This document shows positions 1 through 8,757 of a stretch of DNA of 28,079 nt, piece by piece. Position numbers and translations under genes: made by a program. Location: positions 1-28,079 of the forward strand of contig DDRC01000084.1 of NCBI GenBank assembly GCA_002342985.1, read 5' to 3'. The stretch's first letter is position 1; every line of letters begins with the position of its first letter. This DNA is from Flavobacteriales bacterium UBA2426. Its GTDB lineage: Bacteria > Bacteroidota > Bacteroidia > Flavobacteriales_F > PHOS-HE28. A model generated the notes under the pieces. That model was not told the origin of the DNA. It did not search any database and saw only the letters and a list, made by a program, of their open reading frames with translations.

Positions 1-824
1 AGCATGAACTGGCTGAAGTAGAGGTAGCTCCAGAGGAAGCTCACGGCGAACACCCACTTGCCCATGTCGTGGATGTGGCTGTTGTTCACCTGGGGCAGGT
101 AGCCCTTGCGCTTCAGGTAGAGCACCATCACCACCCCCGTGATCATGGCGCTCACCCACATGCCGCTGAACACGTACCAGCCGTAAAGGGTGCTGAACCA
201 GTGGGCATCGATGCTCATGAGCCAATCCCAGGCGAGGGTGCTGCTGAACACGGCGAAGAACACCAGGAAGAGGGCTCCCCGGCGATAGGTGAGGAGGTGC
301 GTGCGCACGAGGCTCTCCCCGGTGAGGCCGTCCATCTCCAGGCTCTTCTTGCGGAACCAGCGGGCGGCGATCACGAAGGTGGCCAGGTAGGCCAGCGAGC
401 GCACCCAGAAGAAGGGCTGGTTGAGGAAGGCCCTCTTGCCTGCCATGATCGCATCGTAGTTGGGGCCGCCCTTCACGTAAAGGCTCTCGTCCATCCAGTG
501 GTAGATGTGGTGCAGGCCCAGGCTCCCGGCGGCGAGCACGACGAGCATCACCGCCGCACCCACAGGGATCCACCCCATGATGCCCTCGAACACGCGCTTC
601 ACCAGCACGCTCCACGCCGTTTCGGTGGCATTCTGCAGGGTATAGAAGAAGAGCGCGCCCAGGCCGATGCCGAGGAAGAAGAAGCCGTTCACGAGCAGGG
701 CCGACCAGGTGCGCTGATGATGGTCGCTGTGGTCGCCGATCACGCCGGCCACCGTGGCGAGCGCGCCGATGGCGATCAGCGCCATGCTCAGCGTGCCGGC
801 CCGTTTGCTGATGGTGAAGTTCAT
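1..824 (-). CDS. actF: Alternative complex III membrane subunit ActF (3'-truncated by window edge)
   Basis: Last seen gene of the act operon. The protein begins MNFTISKRAGTLSMALIAIG and stays open to the left window edge, so about 274 residues are visible and the C-terminus is missing. It is very hydrophobic, with several membrane-spanning stretches, as expected for the ActF quinol:cytochrome c oxidoreductase subunit, which is paralogous to ActC/NrfD. It sits in the inner membrane and is thought to take part in quinol oxidation or proton transfer. The ATG is 23 bases after the actE stop, consistent with co-transcription. Function is assigned mainly from its place as the sixth gene in the conserved order actABCDEF, plus the hydrophobic profile and aromatic-rich loops. 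Confidence 0.9.
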   Translation of the reverse strand, partial: MNFTISKRAGTLSMALIAIGALATVAGVIGDHSDHHQRTWSALLVNGFFFLGIGLGALFFYTLQNATETAWSVLVKRVFEGIMGWIPVGAAVMLVVLAAGSLGLHHIYHWMDESLYVKGGPNYDAIMAGKRAFLNQPFFWVRSLAYLATFVIAARWFRKKSLEMDGLTGESLVRTHLLTYRRGALFLVFFAVFSSTLAWDWLMSIDAHWFSTLYGWYVFSGMWVSAMITGVVMVLYLKRKGYLPQVNNSHIHDMGKWVFAVSFLWSYLYFSQFM

Positions 825-847
825 CGCTGTTCCGTTGTCGTCCTGGT

Positions 848-1507
848 TCACTTGGCTTCCGGGGCCGCTTCGGCCACCGGCTCACGCGTCATCTTCCCTC
901 CGTTCTGGAGGAATTGCACATAGTGCGTCACCATCCACCGCTCCTCCTTATCGAGTTGCGAGGCATGGGAGCCCATGGCGATGTTCTTGCCGTACACGAG
1001 GCTGTGGAAGATCTTTCCCTCGGGCAGGTCCTTCAGCGGACCGGTGTAGCTGGGAGGCTGCGGGTAGTTGCCGTTCTTCACCACGCCGCCGTCACCCTCG
1101 CCCTTCTCGCCGTGGCAATGCTGGCAGAACTTGCCGTAGATTTCCTTCCCCTTGGCCACCGTGGCCTCGGTCATGGGCACGGGGCTCTTCAGCTGTGCGC
1201 CGGCAGCCTCGTAGCCTTCGGTCGTATTGGGGTAGGGATAGGGCATCCTGAACTGCGCCTTGGCGGGGTCCTCGCTGAAGGGGATGGTTCCGGCAGCGGG
1301 CTTCCGTGCGCTGGGCCTGTTCCGCTGCTCGCGGGCCAGCTCCTCGCTGAGGTGGTAGGGGTCCTGGCCGTAGTCCACGTAGGCCTCGATGGCGGGGCTG
1401 CGGTACATGTCGGGCATGTATTCCACGCCCGGGCTGTTGGGGTCGCCCCCGCAGGAGGCGAGGATGGCCAAGCCGGCGAGAAGGGTGAGGGTCGGGGTCG
1501 TGCGCAT
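848..1507 (-). CDS. actE: Alternative complex III monoheme cytochrome c lipoprotein ActE
   Basis: Encodes a monoheme cytochrome c, the ACIII subunit expected to pass electrons to a terminal oxidase or soluble carrier on the periplasmic side. The N-terminus MRTTPTLTLLAGLAILASC is a lipoprotein signal ending in a lipobox cysteine. The heme site CQHCH lies near residues 127-132, followed by the glycine-rich GEKGEGDGG typical of class I cytochromes c. A methionine in IAMGSH is a plausible sixth heme ligand. I chose the ATG at 1507 (219 residues) because it gives a compact signal. An alternative ATG at 1519 overlaps the actD stop (ATGCTGA), which would favour translational coupling. Fifth gene of the act operon. 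Confidence 0.93.
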   Translation of the reverse strand: MRTTPTLTLLAGLAILASCGGDPNSPGVEYMPDMYRSPAIEAYVDYGQDPYHLSEELAREQRNRPSARKPAAGTIPFSEDPAKAQFRMPYPYPNTTEGYEAAGAQLKSPVPMTEATVAKGKEIYGKFCQHCHGEKGEGDGGVVKNGNYPQPPSYTGPLKDLPEGKIFHSLVYGKNIAMGSHASQLDKEERWMVTHYVQFLQNGGKMTREPVAEAAPEAK

Positions 1508-1512
1508 GGTGC

Positions 1513-2046
1513 TCAGCATTGGCGCTCGTTGATCTCGAACACGTGGGTCTCGCACAGCATGCCGACAATGGCCTCAGCGCTGTGGCCGTGGTTGTCCGCG
1601 GTGCGCACCTCCATGATGAACTTGTCGTCCGTGGTGCGCGGATCGGGGTTCCGTGCCGGCATGCCGGGCAGCGTCTTGTTGCGGATCAGGTAGGTGATGG
1701 CCATGCCATGGGCCGCGCAGAGCACCGTGAACTCGAAGGTCACCGGGATGAAGGCCGGCAGGTTCTTGTAGAGCGCCTGGCTGGGCTTGCCGCCGATGTT
1801 CATCGGCCAATCGAAGATGTTGAAGTACCAGATGCCCAGCAGCGCGAGGCAGGTGCCCGTGATGCCGAACATGAAGCTCACAATGCCCAGACGGGTGCGC
1901 TTGACGCCGATGATGGGGTCGAGGCCGTGGACCGGGAAGGGCGAGAACACATCCTTCACCCGCACGCCGCTGCTCACCAGCTTGCGCGCTCCGTCCTTGA
2001 GCTGCTCGGGGTCCTCGTAGACCGCATAGATGACCTTGTTCGCCAT
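1513..2046 (-). CDS. actD: Alternative complex III subunit ActD (DUF3341)
   Basis: A 177-residue protein with the DUF3341 layout: an N-terminal soluble domain beginning MANKVIYAVYEDPEQL, then two transmembrane helices, one around LGIVSFMFGITGTCLALLGI and a second around AFIPVTFEFTVLCAAHGMA, then a short soluble tail. ActD is a membrane subunit of alternative complex III with no cofactor. The start is 4 bases after the actC stop and the stop abuts or overlaps the actE start, so translation is probably coupled. Length and topology match the family. Confidence 0.94.
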   Translation of the reverse strand: MANKVIYAVYEDPEQLKDGARKLVSSGVRVKDVFSPFPVHGLDPIIGVKRTRLGIVSFMFGITGTCLALLGIWYFNIFDWPMNIGGKPSQALYKNLPAFIPVTFEFTVLCAAHGMAITYLIRNKTLPGMPARNPDPRTTDDKFIMEVRTADNHGHSAEAIVGMLCETHVFEINERQC

Positions 2047-2050
2047 GGTC

Positions 2051-3439
2051 CTAGTGGTGGTGGTGTTGGGCGGCCTGCTGCTTGTAGCTCTCGCCGCTGA
2101 CCTTCAGGATGGACTTCACCTCGTTCAGCGCCAGCACGGGGAAGTAGCGCGCAAAGAGCAGGTAGAGCGTGGAGAAGATGCCGATGGTGCCCAGGAACAC
2201 GCCCACGTCCACCCAGGTGGGGTGGAACATGGTCCACGCGCTGGGCATGTAGTCGCGGTGCAGCGAGGTGACGATGATCACGAAGCGCTCGAACCACATG
2301 CCGATGTTCACGATGATGCTCATGAAGAAGGTGAAGGCCAGATTGGTGCGCAGCTTCTTGAACCAGAAGAGCTGCGGGCTGATCACGTTGCAGCTCATCA
2401 TGGCCCAGTAGCTCCACCAGTAGGGGCCCGTGGCGCGGTTGATGAAGGCGTAGCTCTCGTACTCCACGCCGCTGTACCAGCTGATGAAGAGCTCCGTGAT
2501 GTACGCCACGCCCACGATGGAGCCGGTGACGATGATCACGATGTTCATGTACTCGATGTGCTTCTTCGTGATGTAGGCCTCCAGGTGCATCACCTTGCGC
2601 ATGATCAGCAGCAGGGTCTGCACCATGGCGAAGCCGCTGAACACGGCGCCGCTCACGAAGTAGGGCGGGAAGATGGTGGTGTGCCAGCCGGGAATCACCG
2701 AGGTGGCGAAGTCGAAGCTCACCACCGAGTGCACCGAGAACACCAGCGGGGTGGCGATGCCGGCGAGCACAAGGCTCACTTCCTCGAAGCGGGTCCAGGC
2801 CTTGGCGTTGCCCGTCCAGCCGAAGCTGAGGATGCCGTACACCTTCTTCATCATCGGCTTGCTCACCTTGTCGCGGATGGTGGCGAAGTCAGGGATGAGG
2901 CCGATGTACCAGAAGACGAGCGATACGCTGAAGTAGGTGCTGATCGCGAACACGTCCCACAGGAGTGGCGAGTTGAAGTTCACCCACAGGCTGCCGAACT
3001 GGTTGGGCAGGGGCAGCACCCAGTAGCTCATCCAGATCCTTCCCATGTGGATGCCGGGGAAGGTGGCGGCCATGATCACGGCGAAGATGGTCATGGCCTC
3101 AGCCGAGCGGTTGATGGCCATGCGCCACTTCTGACGGAAGAGCAGCAGCACGGCGCTGATGAGGGTTCCGGCGTGGCCGATGCCCACCCACCACACGAAG
3201 TTGGTGATGTCCCAGGCCCAGTCCACCGTCTTGTTCAGGCCCCAGACGCCGATCCCCTTGCTGATGAGGTACAGGATGCAGCCGGTGCCGTAGGCGGCCA
3301 CCAGGCTGGCGAGCGTCATGAGCACATACCAGCCGCGGGGGGCTTTGTTCTCGATGGGCCCCACGATATCGTTGGTGATATCGGCGTAGGTCTTGTGACC
3401 CAGGATGAGCGGTTCACGGATCGCTGCTTCGGAGTGCAT
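2051..3439 (-). CDS. actC: Alternative complex III NrfD-like membrane subunit ActC
   Basis: A 462-residue polytopic inner-membrane protein of the NrfD/PsrC family. Many hydrophobic segments are visible (about ten helices expected). ActC contacts ActB and is thought to hold the quinol-binding site. It is preceded 18 bases upstream by actB and followed 4 bases downstream by actD. The C-terminus ends in a natural run of four histidines (QQAAQHHHH); no function is known to me for this tail. Start ATG at 3439 gives MHSEAAIREPLILGHKTY, a normal cytoplasmic N-terminus for this family. Confidence 0.95.
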   Translation of the reverse strand: MHSEAAIREPLILGHKTYADITNDIVGPIENKAPRGWYVLMTLASLVAAYGTGCILYLISKGIGVWGLNKTVDWAWDITNFVWWVGIGHAGTLISAVLLLFRQKWRMAINRSAEAMTIFAVIMAATFPGIHMGRIWMSYWVLPLPNQFGSLWVNFNSPLLWDVFAISTYFSVSLVFWYIGLIPDFATIRDKVSKPMMKKVYGILSFGWTGNAKAWTRFEEVSLVLAGIATPLVFSVHSVVSFDFATSVIPGWHTTIFPPYFVSGAVFSGFAMVQTLLLIMRKVMHLEAYITKKHIEYMNIVIIVTGSIVGVAYITELFISWYSGVEYESYAFINRATGPYWWSYWAMMSCNVISPQLFWFKKLRTNLAFTFFMSIIVNIGMWFERFVIIVTSLHRDYMPSAWTMFHPTWVDVGVFLGTIGIFSTLYLLFARYFPVLALNEVKSILKVSGESYKQQAAQHHHH

Positions 3440-3457
3440 GGTTCCTGGTCGTTTCGC

Positions 3458-6400
3458 TTAGGCGTGATGAGCGGCCTCTTCCGAGTTGCGCACCTTCACG
3501 AGGTAGTTCACATTGGGCTTCACGCCGACCTCCTCGAGCATGTGGTAGCTGCGGTCGCTGTCGGCCTTCCCGCGCACCATGCTCCGCTTGTCGTTGAGGT
3601 CGCCGAACACGATGGCTCCGGTGCCGCAGGCAGCGCTGCAGGCCGTCTCGATGTCGCCGTCCTTCACGGGACGGCCCTCCTTCTTGGCCTTGAGCTTGCC
3701 GGCCTGGATGCTCTGCACGCACAGGCTGCACTTCTCGATCACCCCGCGGGCGCGCACGGTCACGTCCGGGTTCAGCACCATGCGGCCCAGGTCGTCCCAT
3801 GCGGGATTCACCTCGGCGAACTGCTCGGTGACATAGTTGAACCAGTTGAAGCGCCGCACCTTGTAAGGGCAGTTGTTGGCGCAGTAGCGTGTGCCGATGC
3901 ACCGGTTGTAGGCCATCTGGTTGAGGCCCTCATTGCTGTGCGTGGTGGCGGCCACCGGGCACACGGTTTCGCACGGCGCGTGGTTGCAGTGCTGGCACAT
4001 CACCGGCATGAAGAACACGCTCGGGCGCTCGCTGGGCTCCTCCATCCTGGTGTAGAGGGAGATCTTGCTCTCGCCCGCCTCACGGCCCTCCGCCCACTTG
4101 GTATCGCTGCTGTAGTAGCGGTCCAGTCGCAGCCAGTGCATCTCGCGGCTGCGGCGCACCTCGTCCTTGCCCACCACCGGGATGTTGTTCTCGCTGTTGC
4201 AGGCGGTGATGCAGGCCCCGCAGCCGATGCAGCTGTTGAGGTCGATGCTCAGGCCCCAGCGGTGGCCAACGCCCTCCACGGGATGCTCATCCCAGAGGTC
4301 GAACTCGGCAACCGGCTTGCGGTCGCGCGCGTCAATCGTCCCGTCGCCGTTCACATCCTCGTGCACGGCCAGGGTGTGGGCGTGGTTGAAGGCGTCCTTG
4401 TCACCGGCCTTGTACACCGCGAGGGAGGTCTCCTTCACGATGCTGTGGCGGTCCATGTGCGTGAGGTGTGTCTGCGTGATGGCGATCGGGTAGGTCTCGC
4501 CCGTGGCACTCACCTCCACGCTCACCGCATCATAGCTCACCGTACCGTTCCGCAGGGATGTGAACGGGTAGGCATTGCGCCCCACCGGCGACAGCACGCC
4601 CTCGTGATCGGTGGTCACCGCGGCCTTGCCCACCTTCTCACCATTGGCGCCGCGGCCGTAGCCGAGCGCGATGGCGATGGTGCCGGGCTTCTGGCCGGGG
4701 CTGGGCACCACCGGCAGCTTCACCTCGGCAGCGCCCAACTTCACGCTCACCACGCCGGCGGGCGATTGCTCGCCGAGATAGTCCGGGAGGCCGAGGTTGC
4801 GCACATCGGCGAAGCTCATGCAGACATAGTTGTCCCACGTCACCTTGGCCAAGGGGTCGGGCATTTCCTGCAGCCAGGGGTTGTTGGCATGCTGGCCGTC
4901 GCCGATGGCTTCGGTGGTATAGAGGCTGAGCTCCCACTGACCGGCCCCGGAAGCGGCCTGCTTGGCGGCGGCGCCGGCGGCGGCGATGTCGCCCATGAAT
5001 GCGACCGGAGTGGCCGGCAGCGCTGGCGACGACAGCACGCCATCATGGAGGCTCTGATGCCAGACCGCGGTGAAATCCATGCCAGCGCCATGCACCGCGA
5101 GGTTCGCCTGCCAGGTCTGGCGGATGAAGTCGTTCCATTTGGCCGGGCTGCCGCTCCAGCGCACCAGGTTGCCCGGCCAGCTGCGGGTGTCGAACAGCCG
5201 TGCGATGGCGGGCTGCGCCAGGGCATACTGCCCCACCTTCGGCATGAAATCGTTCCAGCTCTCCAGGTAGTGGTTGTCCGGCAGGATCCAACCGCAGAGG
5301 CTGGCGGTCTCATCCGCGTAGCGGCTGAAACTCACGGTCAGCGCCACCTTCTCCAGGGCCGCCTTGAACTCGGCGGCATTGGGCAGGCTGTAAGCCGGAT
5401 TGACGCCGGCCATGAGGACCGCGCCCACCGTGCCGGCATTCATATCCTTCACCAACTGGGCCACCGCTGCATCATCGCCCTGGAAGAACCAGGTATGGTT
5501 ATCGAGGTCGATGGTGCTGCCGTAGCTCCCGAGCAGGTTGTTGATGCCGTTCACCAGCACCTGCACACCTTCATCGTTGCTGCCGCAGACCACCAGCGCC
5601 TTGCCGCGCGCGGCCCACAGGGCATCGGCGGCGTGCTTGAGCTCATCGATCTGCAGCCCGCCGCCCACGGTGGCGGCCCCGGCCTTGCCGGCGATGGCAT
5701 CATGCAGGGCGACCACGGCCAGCGGAAGCTCGCTCACCTTCACCGGGATGCGGACGTCGGCGTTCGCGCCGGTGATGCTCATGCGCGCCTCCACCTGCCA
5801 GTGGCGGTTCATGGCGCCATCGGGGTTGCGGCGACTGGCGTACTGCCAGGCGTATTCGGTGGTGCTGCCCCAGCTGCTGAGGAAATCGGCGTCCACGCTC
5901 ACCACCACATCGGCCTTGGTGAAGTCGTAGCTGGGGAACACCCGCTTACCGAAGCTCTTGAGATTGGCATTCGTGACACCGCTGTAGCTGATGGTGTCGT
6001 ATTGCACATGCTCCACCGTCGCATGCTTGGCCTTGAGCGCGGCCACGGCCGCCTTGGTGCTGGGACTGATGATGGTGTTGGTGAGCACCACGATGCGCTT
6101 GCCCGCCGCGCTGGCGGCGGTGAGCCCCGCATCGATCGCCTTGTCGGCATCGGCCCAGGTCGTCCCCTGGAGCTTGCCCTCCACGCGCTGGCGCGGACCT
6201 TTCAGGCGCTCGCCGTCATAGAGCGAGAGCACCGAGCTGTTGATCCGTGCATTCACCACGCCCTTGTCAAGCCCGGGATTCCGGTTGATGCCGAAGCGGG
6301 GGTTGCCTTTGATGTGGATGGGGCGGCCCTCGCGGGTCTTCACCAGGATGCTGGCGAAGTCCTGGCCGTCGTAGAACGTGCTGGCATACCAGTTGGCCAC

Positions 6401-6667
6401 GCCCGGGGTGATGTCCTCGGGCTTGTTCACGTAAGGGATGCTCTTGATCACCGGGGTCTCGCAGGCCGCCAAGGAGGCGGCGCCCAAGGAGAAGCCCAGG
6501 AACTTGAGGAAGTCGCGGCGGCCGGTGCTGGCGCCTTGGAACCGGGCGTCGCCCAGCACCTGGTCGATGGCGAGGTCCTGCGGGAACTCATTGGCCCGGG
6601 CCTTGATCGCTTCGGGGTCCTGACGCAGGTCCGCCGCGTCCATCCAGTATCGCTTCGTGCTCGACAT
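3458..6667 (-). CDS. actB: Alternative complex III iron-sulfur subunit ActB (TAT, molybdopterin-like fold)
   Basis: A 1069-residue fusion of a molybdopterin-oxidoreductase-like domain (roughly residues 75-780) and a ferredoxin-type domain (roughly 800-1040). Family knowledge: the first domain has lost molybdenum and the second carries several Fe-S clusters that pass electrons from quinol to ActA. Visible cysteine motifs are CIGCGACITAC (about residue 815-825), CQHCNHAPCETVCP, CIGTRYCANNCP and the distal CSLC and CSAACGTG. Near the N-terminus is a twin-arginine signal (TGRRDFLKFLG, RR at 50-51) ending in a lipobox-like LAAC at 66-69, the extended-TAT form seen in this family. I chose the ATG at 6667 over the longer frame because it begins 14 bases after the actA stop and puts the TAT motif at the usual place. 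Confidence 0.96.
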   Translation of the reverse strand: MSSTKRYWMDAADLRQDPEAIKARANEFPQDLAIDQVLGDARFQGASTGRRDFLKFLGFSLGAASLAACETPVIKSIPYVNKPEDITPGVANWYASTFYDGQDFASILVKTREGRPIHIKGNPRFGINRNPGLDKGVVNARINSSVLSLYDGERLKGPRQRVEGKLQGTTWADADKAIDAGLTAASAAGKRIVVLTNTIISPSTKAAVAALKAKHATVEHVQYDTISYSGVTNANLKSFGKRVFPSYDFTKADVVVSVDADFLSSWGSTTEYAWQYASRRNPDGAMNRHWQVEARMSITGANADVRIPVKVSELPLAVVALHDAIAGKAGAATVGGGLQIDELKHAADALWAARGKALVVCGSNDEGVQVLVNGINNLLGSYGSTIDLDNHTWFFQGDDAAVAQLVKDMNAGTVGAVLMAGVNPAYSLPNAAEFKAALEKVALTVSFSRYADETASLCGWILPDNHYLESWNDFMPKVGQYALAQPAIARLFDTRSWPGNLVRWSGSPAKWNDFIRQTWQANLAVHGAGMDFTAVWHQSLHDGVLSSPALPATPVAFMGDIAAAGAAAKQAASGAGQWELSLYTTEAIGDGQHANNPWLQEMPDPLAKVTWDNYVCMSFADVRNLGLPDYLGEQSPAGVVSVKLGAAEVKLPVVPSPGQKPGTIAIALGYGRGANGEKVGKAAVTTDHEGVLSPVGRNAYPFTSLRNGTVSYDAVSVEVSATGETYPIAITQTHLTHMDRHSIVKETSLAVYKAGDKDAFNHAHTLAVHEDVNGDGTIDARDRKPVAEFDLWDEHPVEGVGHRWGLSIDLNSCIGCGACITACNSENNIPVVGKDEVRRSREMHWLRLDRYYSSDTKWAEGREAGESKISLYTRMEEPSERPSVFFMPVMCQHCNHAPCETVCPVAATTHSNEGLNQMAYNRCIGTRYCANNCPYKVRRFNWFNYVTEQFAEVNPAWDDLGRMVLNPDVTVRARGVIEKCSLCVQSIQAGKLKAKKEGRPVKDGDIETACSAACGTGAIVFGDLNDKRSMVRGKADSDRSYHMLEEVGVKPNVNYLVKVRNSEEAAHHA

Positions 6668-6681
6668 TGTCCGCGCGTGTC

Positions 6682-8025
6682 TTAGTAGTGGCACTTGGCG
6701 CACTCCCAGCCGCCAAGCTCCTTCACCGTGATCTTGCCGTCCTCGAGGTACTGCTTCAGCTCGCGATGGCCCAGCTTCTCGTCCTCGTGCAGGCGGGCCA
6801 TCACCTCGTCGTAGTAGCCGTTGCCGGCCATCTTCACCTCCCGTTCGTTGTGGCATTGGATGCACCAGCCCATGGTGAGCGGCGCCCACTGCTCGGCCAC
6901 GTCCATCTTCTCATCGATGGGCCCGTGGCACTCCTGGCACTCCAGCTTGCCCACGGCCACGTGCTGGGCGTGGTTGAAGTAGGCGTGGTCGGGCAGGTTG
7001 TGCACCTTCACCCAGCGCACGGGCTCCTCCTTCCCGGTGTATTCGCCCTTGTCGGGGTCCCAGCCCACTGCCGCGTAGATCTTGGCGATCTCCTTGGTGC
7101 CGGCCTCGCTGCGCCCCTGCGCTACCGCCGTGTGGCAATTCATGCACACGTTGGCGCTGGGTATGCCGGCGTGCTTGCTCTTCTCGGCGCTGCTGTGGCA
7201 ATACTGGCAATTGATACCGAGATTGCCCTTGTCCACCTTCCCGGCGTGCAGGGTGTGGTTGAAGAGAATGGGCTGCTCGGGCTTGTAGTGCTCCACCTCA
7301 TCGCCGCCGTATACACCCACCACCCACAGGGCATCCCAGGCCTGCAGCACCAGCCACACCGTGACGAACAGGCCGACGAAGCTCATGAATACCTTGTGCT
7401 CCCAGGCCCACGCGCGGAAGCGCTGCATGCGCGTGGTCTCCGGTAGCGGACCCATGCCCTCGGCCTCGTTCACGGCGTTGGCCAGGCTGCGCTTGACGCC
7501 GCTCAGCGAAAGGCCCACTACGAGGAAGAGCAGGGCCAGCACCAGCAGCCATACCCAGTTGTTCTCGCCTCTCTCTGGCGCAGCGCCGCCTCCGGCCGCG
7601 GTTTCACCGCCGGGGGGCGTGGGTGGCTTGGGGGCCTGGTAGTTGTCTGCGTAGTAGAGAATCGCGTCGATCTCGGCATCCGTCAGCGCCTGTGCCGGCA
7701 TGGGCACCTTCTTCCAGTCTTCGAAGAGCTTGGTGGCGTAAGCGTTACCCGTCTTCAGGTAGGCGGCGCTGTTCTTGATCCAGGCGTAGATGTCGCCTTG
7801 GCCCTCCCAGCGCGCACGGGCGCCTTGAATGGCCGGACCGGTCATCTTGGCGTCCACCTTGTGGCAGCTGGCGCAATTCCCCTTGAAGAGCTTCTCCCCT
7901 TGGGCATACAGCGCGGCGTCGGCCGGCTGCGCGTGGGCGGCGGTGAAGCTGAGTGAAAGGAAGAGCGCGAAAGCTGTACGGATGGACCCGATGGAACGTC
8001 GTGAAATACAGGCTGGAAGCGGCAT
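6682..8025 (-). CDS. actA: Alternative complex III multiheme cytochrome ActA with extra N-terminal monoheme domain
   Basis: First gene of the act operon. The 447-residue protein has a signal peptide (MPLPACISRRSIGSIRTAFA to HA-Q), a class I monoheme domain with CASCH near residue 52 and a likely Met ligand in KVPMPA, a Pro/Gly-rich linker, two hydrophobic helices (about residues 155-173 and 208-227), and a C-terminal region with five more heme motifs: CQYCH, CMNCH, CQECH, CIQCH and CAKCH, the last four residues from the end. That makes six hemes, one more than the pentaheme ActA first described in Rhodothermus. ActA receives electrons from ActB at the periplasmic face. The ATG at 8025 was preferred to the upstream TTG at 8070 because the -7 promoter element overlaps the latter. 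Confidence 0.95.
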   Translation of the reverse strand: MPLPACISRRSIGSIRTAFALFLSLSFTAAHAQPADAALYAQGEKLFKGNCASCHKVDAKMTGPAIQGARARWEGQGDIYAWIKNSAAYLKTGNAYATKLFEDWKKVPMPAQALTDAEIDAILYYADNYQAPKPPTPPGGETAAGGGAAPERGENNWVWLLVLALLFLVVGLSLSGVKRSLANAVNEAEGMGPLPETTRMQRFRAWAWEHKVFMSFVGLFVTVWLVLQAWDALWVVGVYGGDEVEHYKPEQPILFNHTLHAGKVDKGNLGINCQYCHSSAEKSKHAGIPSANVCMNCHTAVAQGRSEAGTKEIAKIYAAVGWDPDKGEYTGKEEPVRWVKVHNLPDHAYFNHAQHVAVGKLECQECHGPIDEKMDVAEQWAPLTMGWCIQCHNEREVKMAGNGYYDEVMARLHEDEKLGHRELKQYLEDGKITVKELGGWECAKCHY

Positions 8026-8067
8026 TCCGAGGGGTTTAAGCGGGAAGAGGTCCCTGAAGTCCGGCGG

Positions 8068-8075
8068 CAAAAATA
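8068..8075 (-). promoter_or_regulatory. Putative -7 promoter element for the act operon
   Basis: Reads TATTTTTG on the minus strand, a perfect match to the Bacteroidota sigma-70 -7 consensus TAnnTTTG. It lies 42 bases before the actA ATG. No good -33 TTTG is seen at the usual 19-base spacing; a TTG occurs with a 24-base spacer. Confidence 0.6.
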
Positions 8076-8132
8076 AACGGGGAACCTTACGGCAGGGGAC
8101 AAGTGGTGCAAGGCGTCAGGGACGTGTCTTTA

Positions 8133-8149
8133 TTTAGAGTCAGTCTAAA
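8133..8149. promoter_or_regulatory. Perfect dyad TTTAGA-N5-TCTAAA in the actA/SPOR divergent region
   Basis: Two perfect 6-base inverted arms separated by GTCAG, in an AT-rich patch inside a GC-rich intergenic region. It is about 57 bases upstream of the act -7 element and 78 bases upstream of the -7 element of the SPOR gene, so it could serve as an upstream site for either promoter. The shape (short AT-rich arms, 5-base spacer) suits a dimeric regulator; the arms resemble sites of metal-dependent regulators of the DtxR/Fur type, but that identification is only a guess. Confidence 0.45.
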
Positions 8150-8227
8150 CAACGGGCACTGGGCAAAGCGCCGGTCCGTCATGGCCGAGCGCTCACGCCC
8201 CGAGCGCCCCAGCGGTGAGTCGCGGCA

Positions 8228-8235
8228 TACTTTTG
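8228..8235 (+). promoter_or_regulatory. Putative -7 promoter element for the SPOR-domain gene
   Basis: Reads TACTTTTG, a perfect TAnnTTTG match, ending 15 bases before the ATG at 8251. It predicts a very short leader. It also argues against the longer GTG start at 8215, which lies upstream of the element. Confidence 0.6.
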
Positions 8236-8250
8236 GGCGGACGAGAACGC

Positions 8251-8724
8251 ATGCATCCTTCACTCTTGCTGATCGCCATCGTGGCCCTACCGATATCGGC
8301 GATGGCCCAATCGGAATCGGGGCCCGGGTATTTCCGGCCCTATCAGGAAGGTGCGACCGCTGTGGACACCCCGGTCACCGCGCATCAAGGAATCGAGGGC
8401 ATGGTGGTGGTGAAGGCCGACCCCAAGGTGGAGCGGCTCATGGAGCAGTTCGCGGCGCAGAAGCATCCGCAGCCGGGTTACCGGGTCCAGGTCTTCCTGG
8501 GCGACCGCAAGACCGCCGAGGAGACCAAGCGCTTGTTCCTCCAGAAGAATCCTGACACGCCGGCCTACCTGAGCTGGCTGGCACCCAACTGGCGCCTGCG
8601 GGTGGGCGACCTGCGCACGCGCCTGGAAGCGGAGCGCCTGCTGCGCGACCTGAGGGCCGCCTATCCGGGAAGCTACATCGTGCCCGACGAGATCGAGATG
8701 CCGGCGCTCCCGCCAGGGCATTGA
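8251..8724 (+). CDS. Secreted SPOR-domain protein
   Basis: A 157-residue protein with a signal peptide (MHPSLLLIAIVALPISAMA-Q) and, from about residue 70 to 145, a SPOR (sporulation-related repeat) fold: GYRVQVFLGDRKTAEETKRL, then WRLRVGDLRTRLEAERLLRD and a final strand. SPOR domains bind denuded peptidoglycan glycan strands, often at division sites. There is no other domain, so the protein is probably a small periplasmic peptidoglycan-binding factor; in Bacteroidota such single-domain SPOR proteins are common and mostly uncharacterised. It is divergent from act and convergent with infB, and appears monocistronic. Start chosen by the signal peptide and by the -7 element just upstream. Confidence 0.85.
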   Translation: MHPSLLLIAIVALPISAMAQSESGPGYFRPYQEGATAVDTPVTAHQGIEGMVVVKADPKVERLMEQFAAQKHPQPGYRVQVFLGDRKTAEETKRLFLQKNPDTPAYLSWLAPNWRLRVGDLRTRLEAERLLRDLRAAYPGSYIVPDEIEMPALPPGH

Positions 8725-8757
8725 GGTGCGTGCCCAAGAGGCCATGGCCGGAATGCG

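Noticed and set aside
3458..6667. Functional molybdenum enzyme (polysulfide or tetrathionate reductase type) instead of ActB
   Set aside because: Gene order actABCDEF with the pentaheme ActA and DUF3341 ActD is specific to alternative complex III, whose ActB has no molybdenum cofactor.
2030..6685. Open frame of 1551 codons on the plus strand opposite actB-actD
   Set aside because: It is antisense to well-supported act genes, is rich in His/Ala/Gly/Val as expected of reverse-complement GC-rich coding DNA, and shows no domain.
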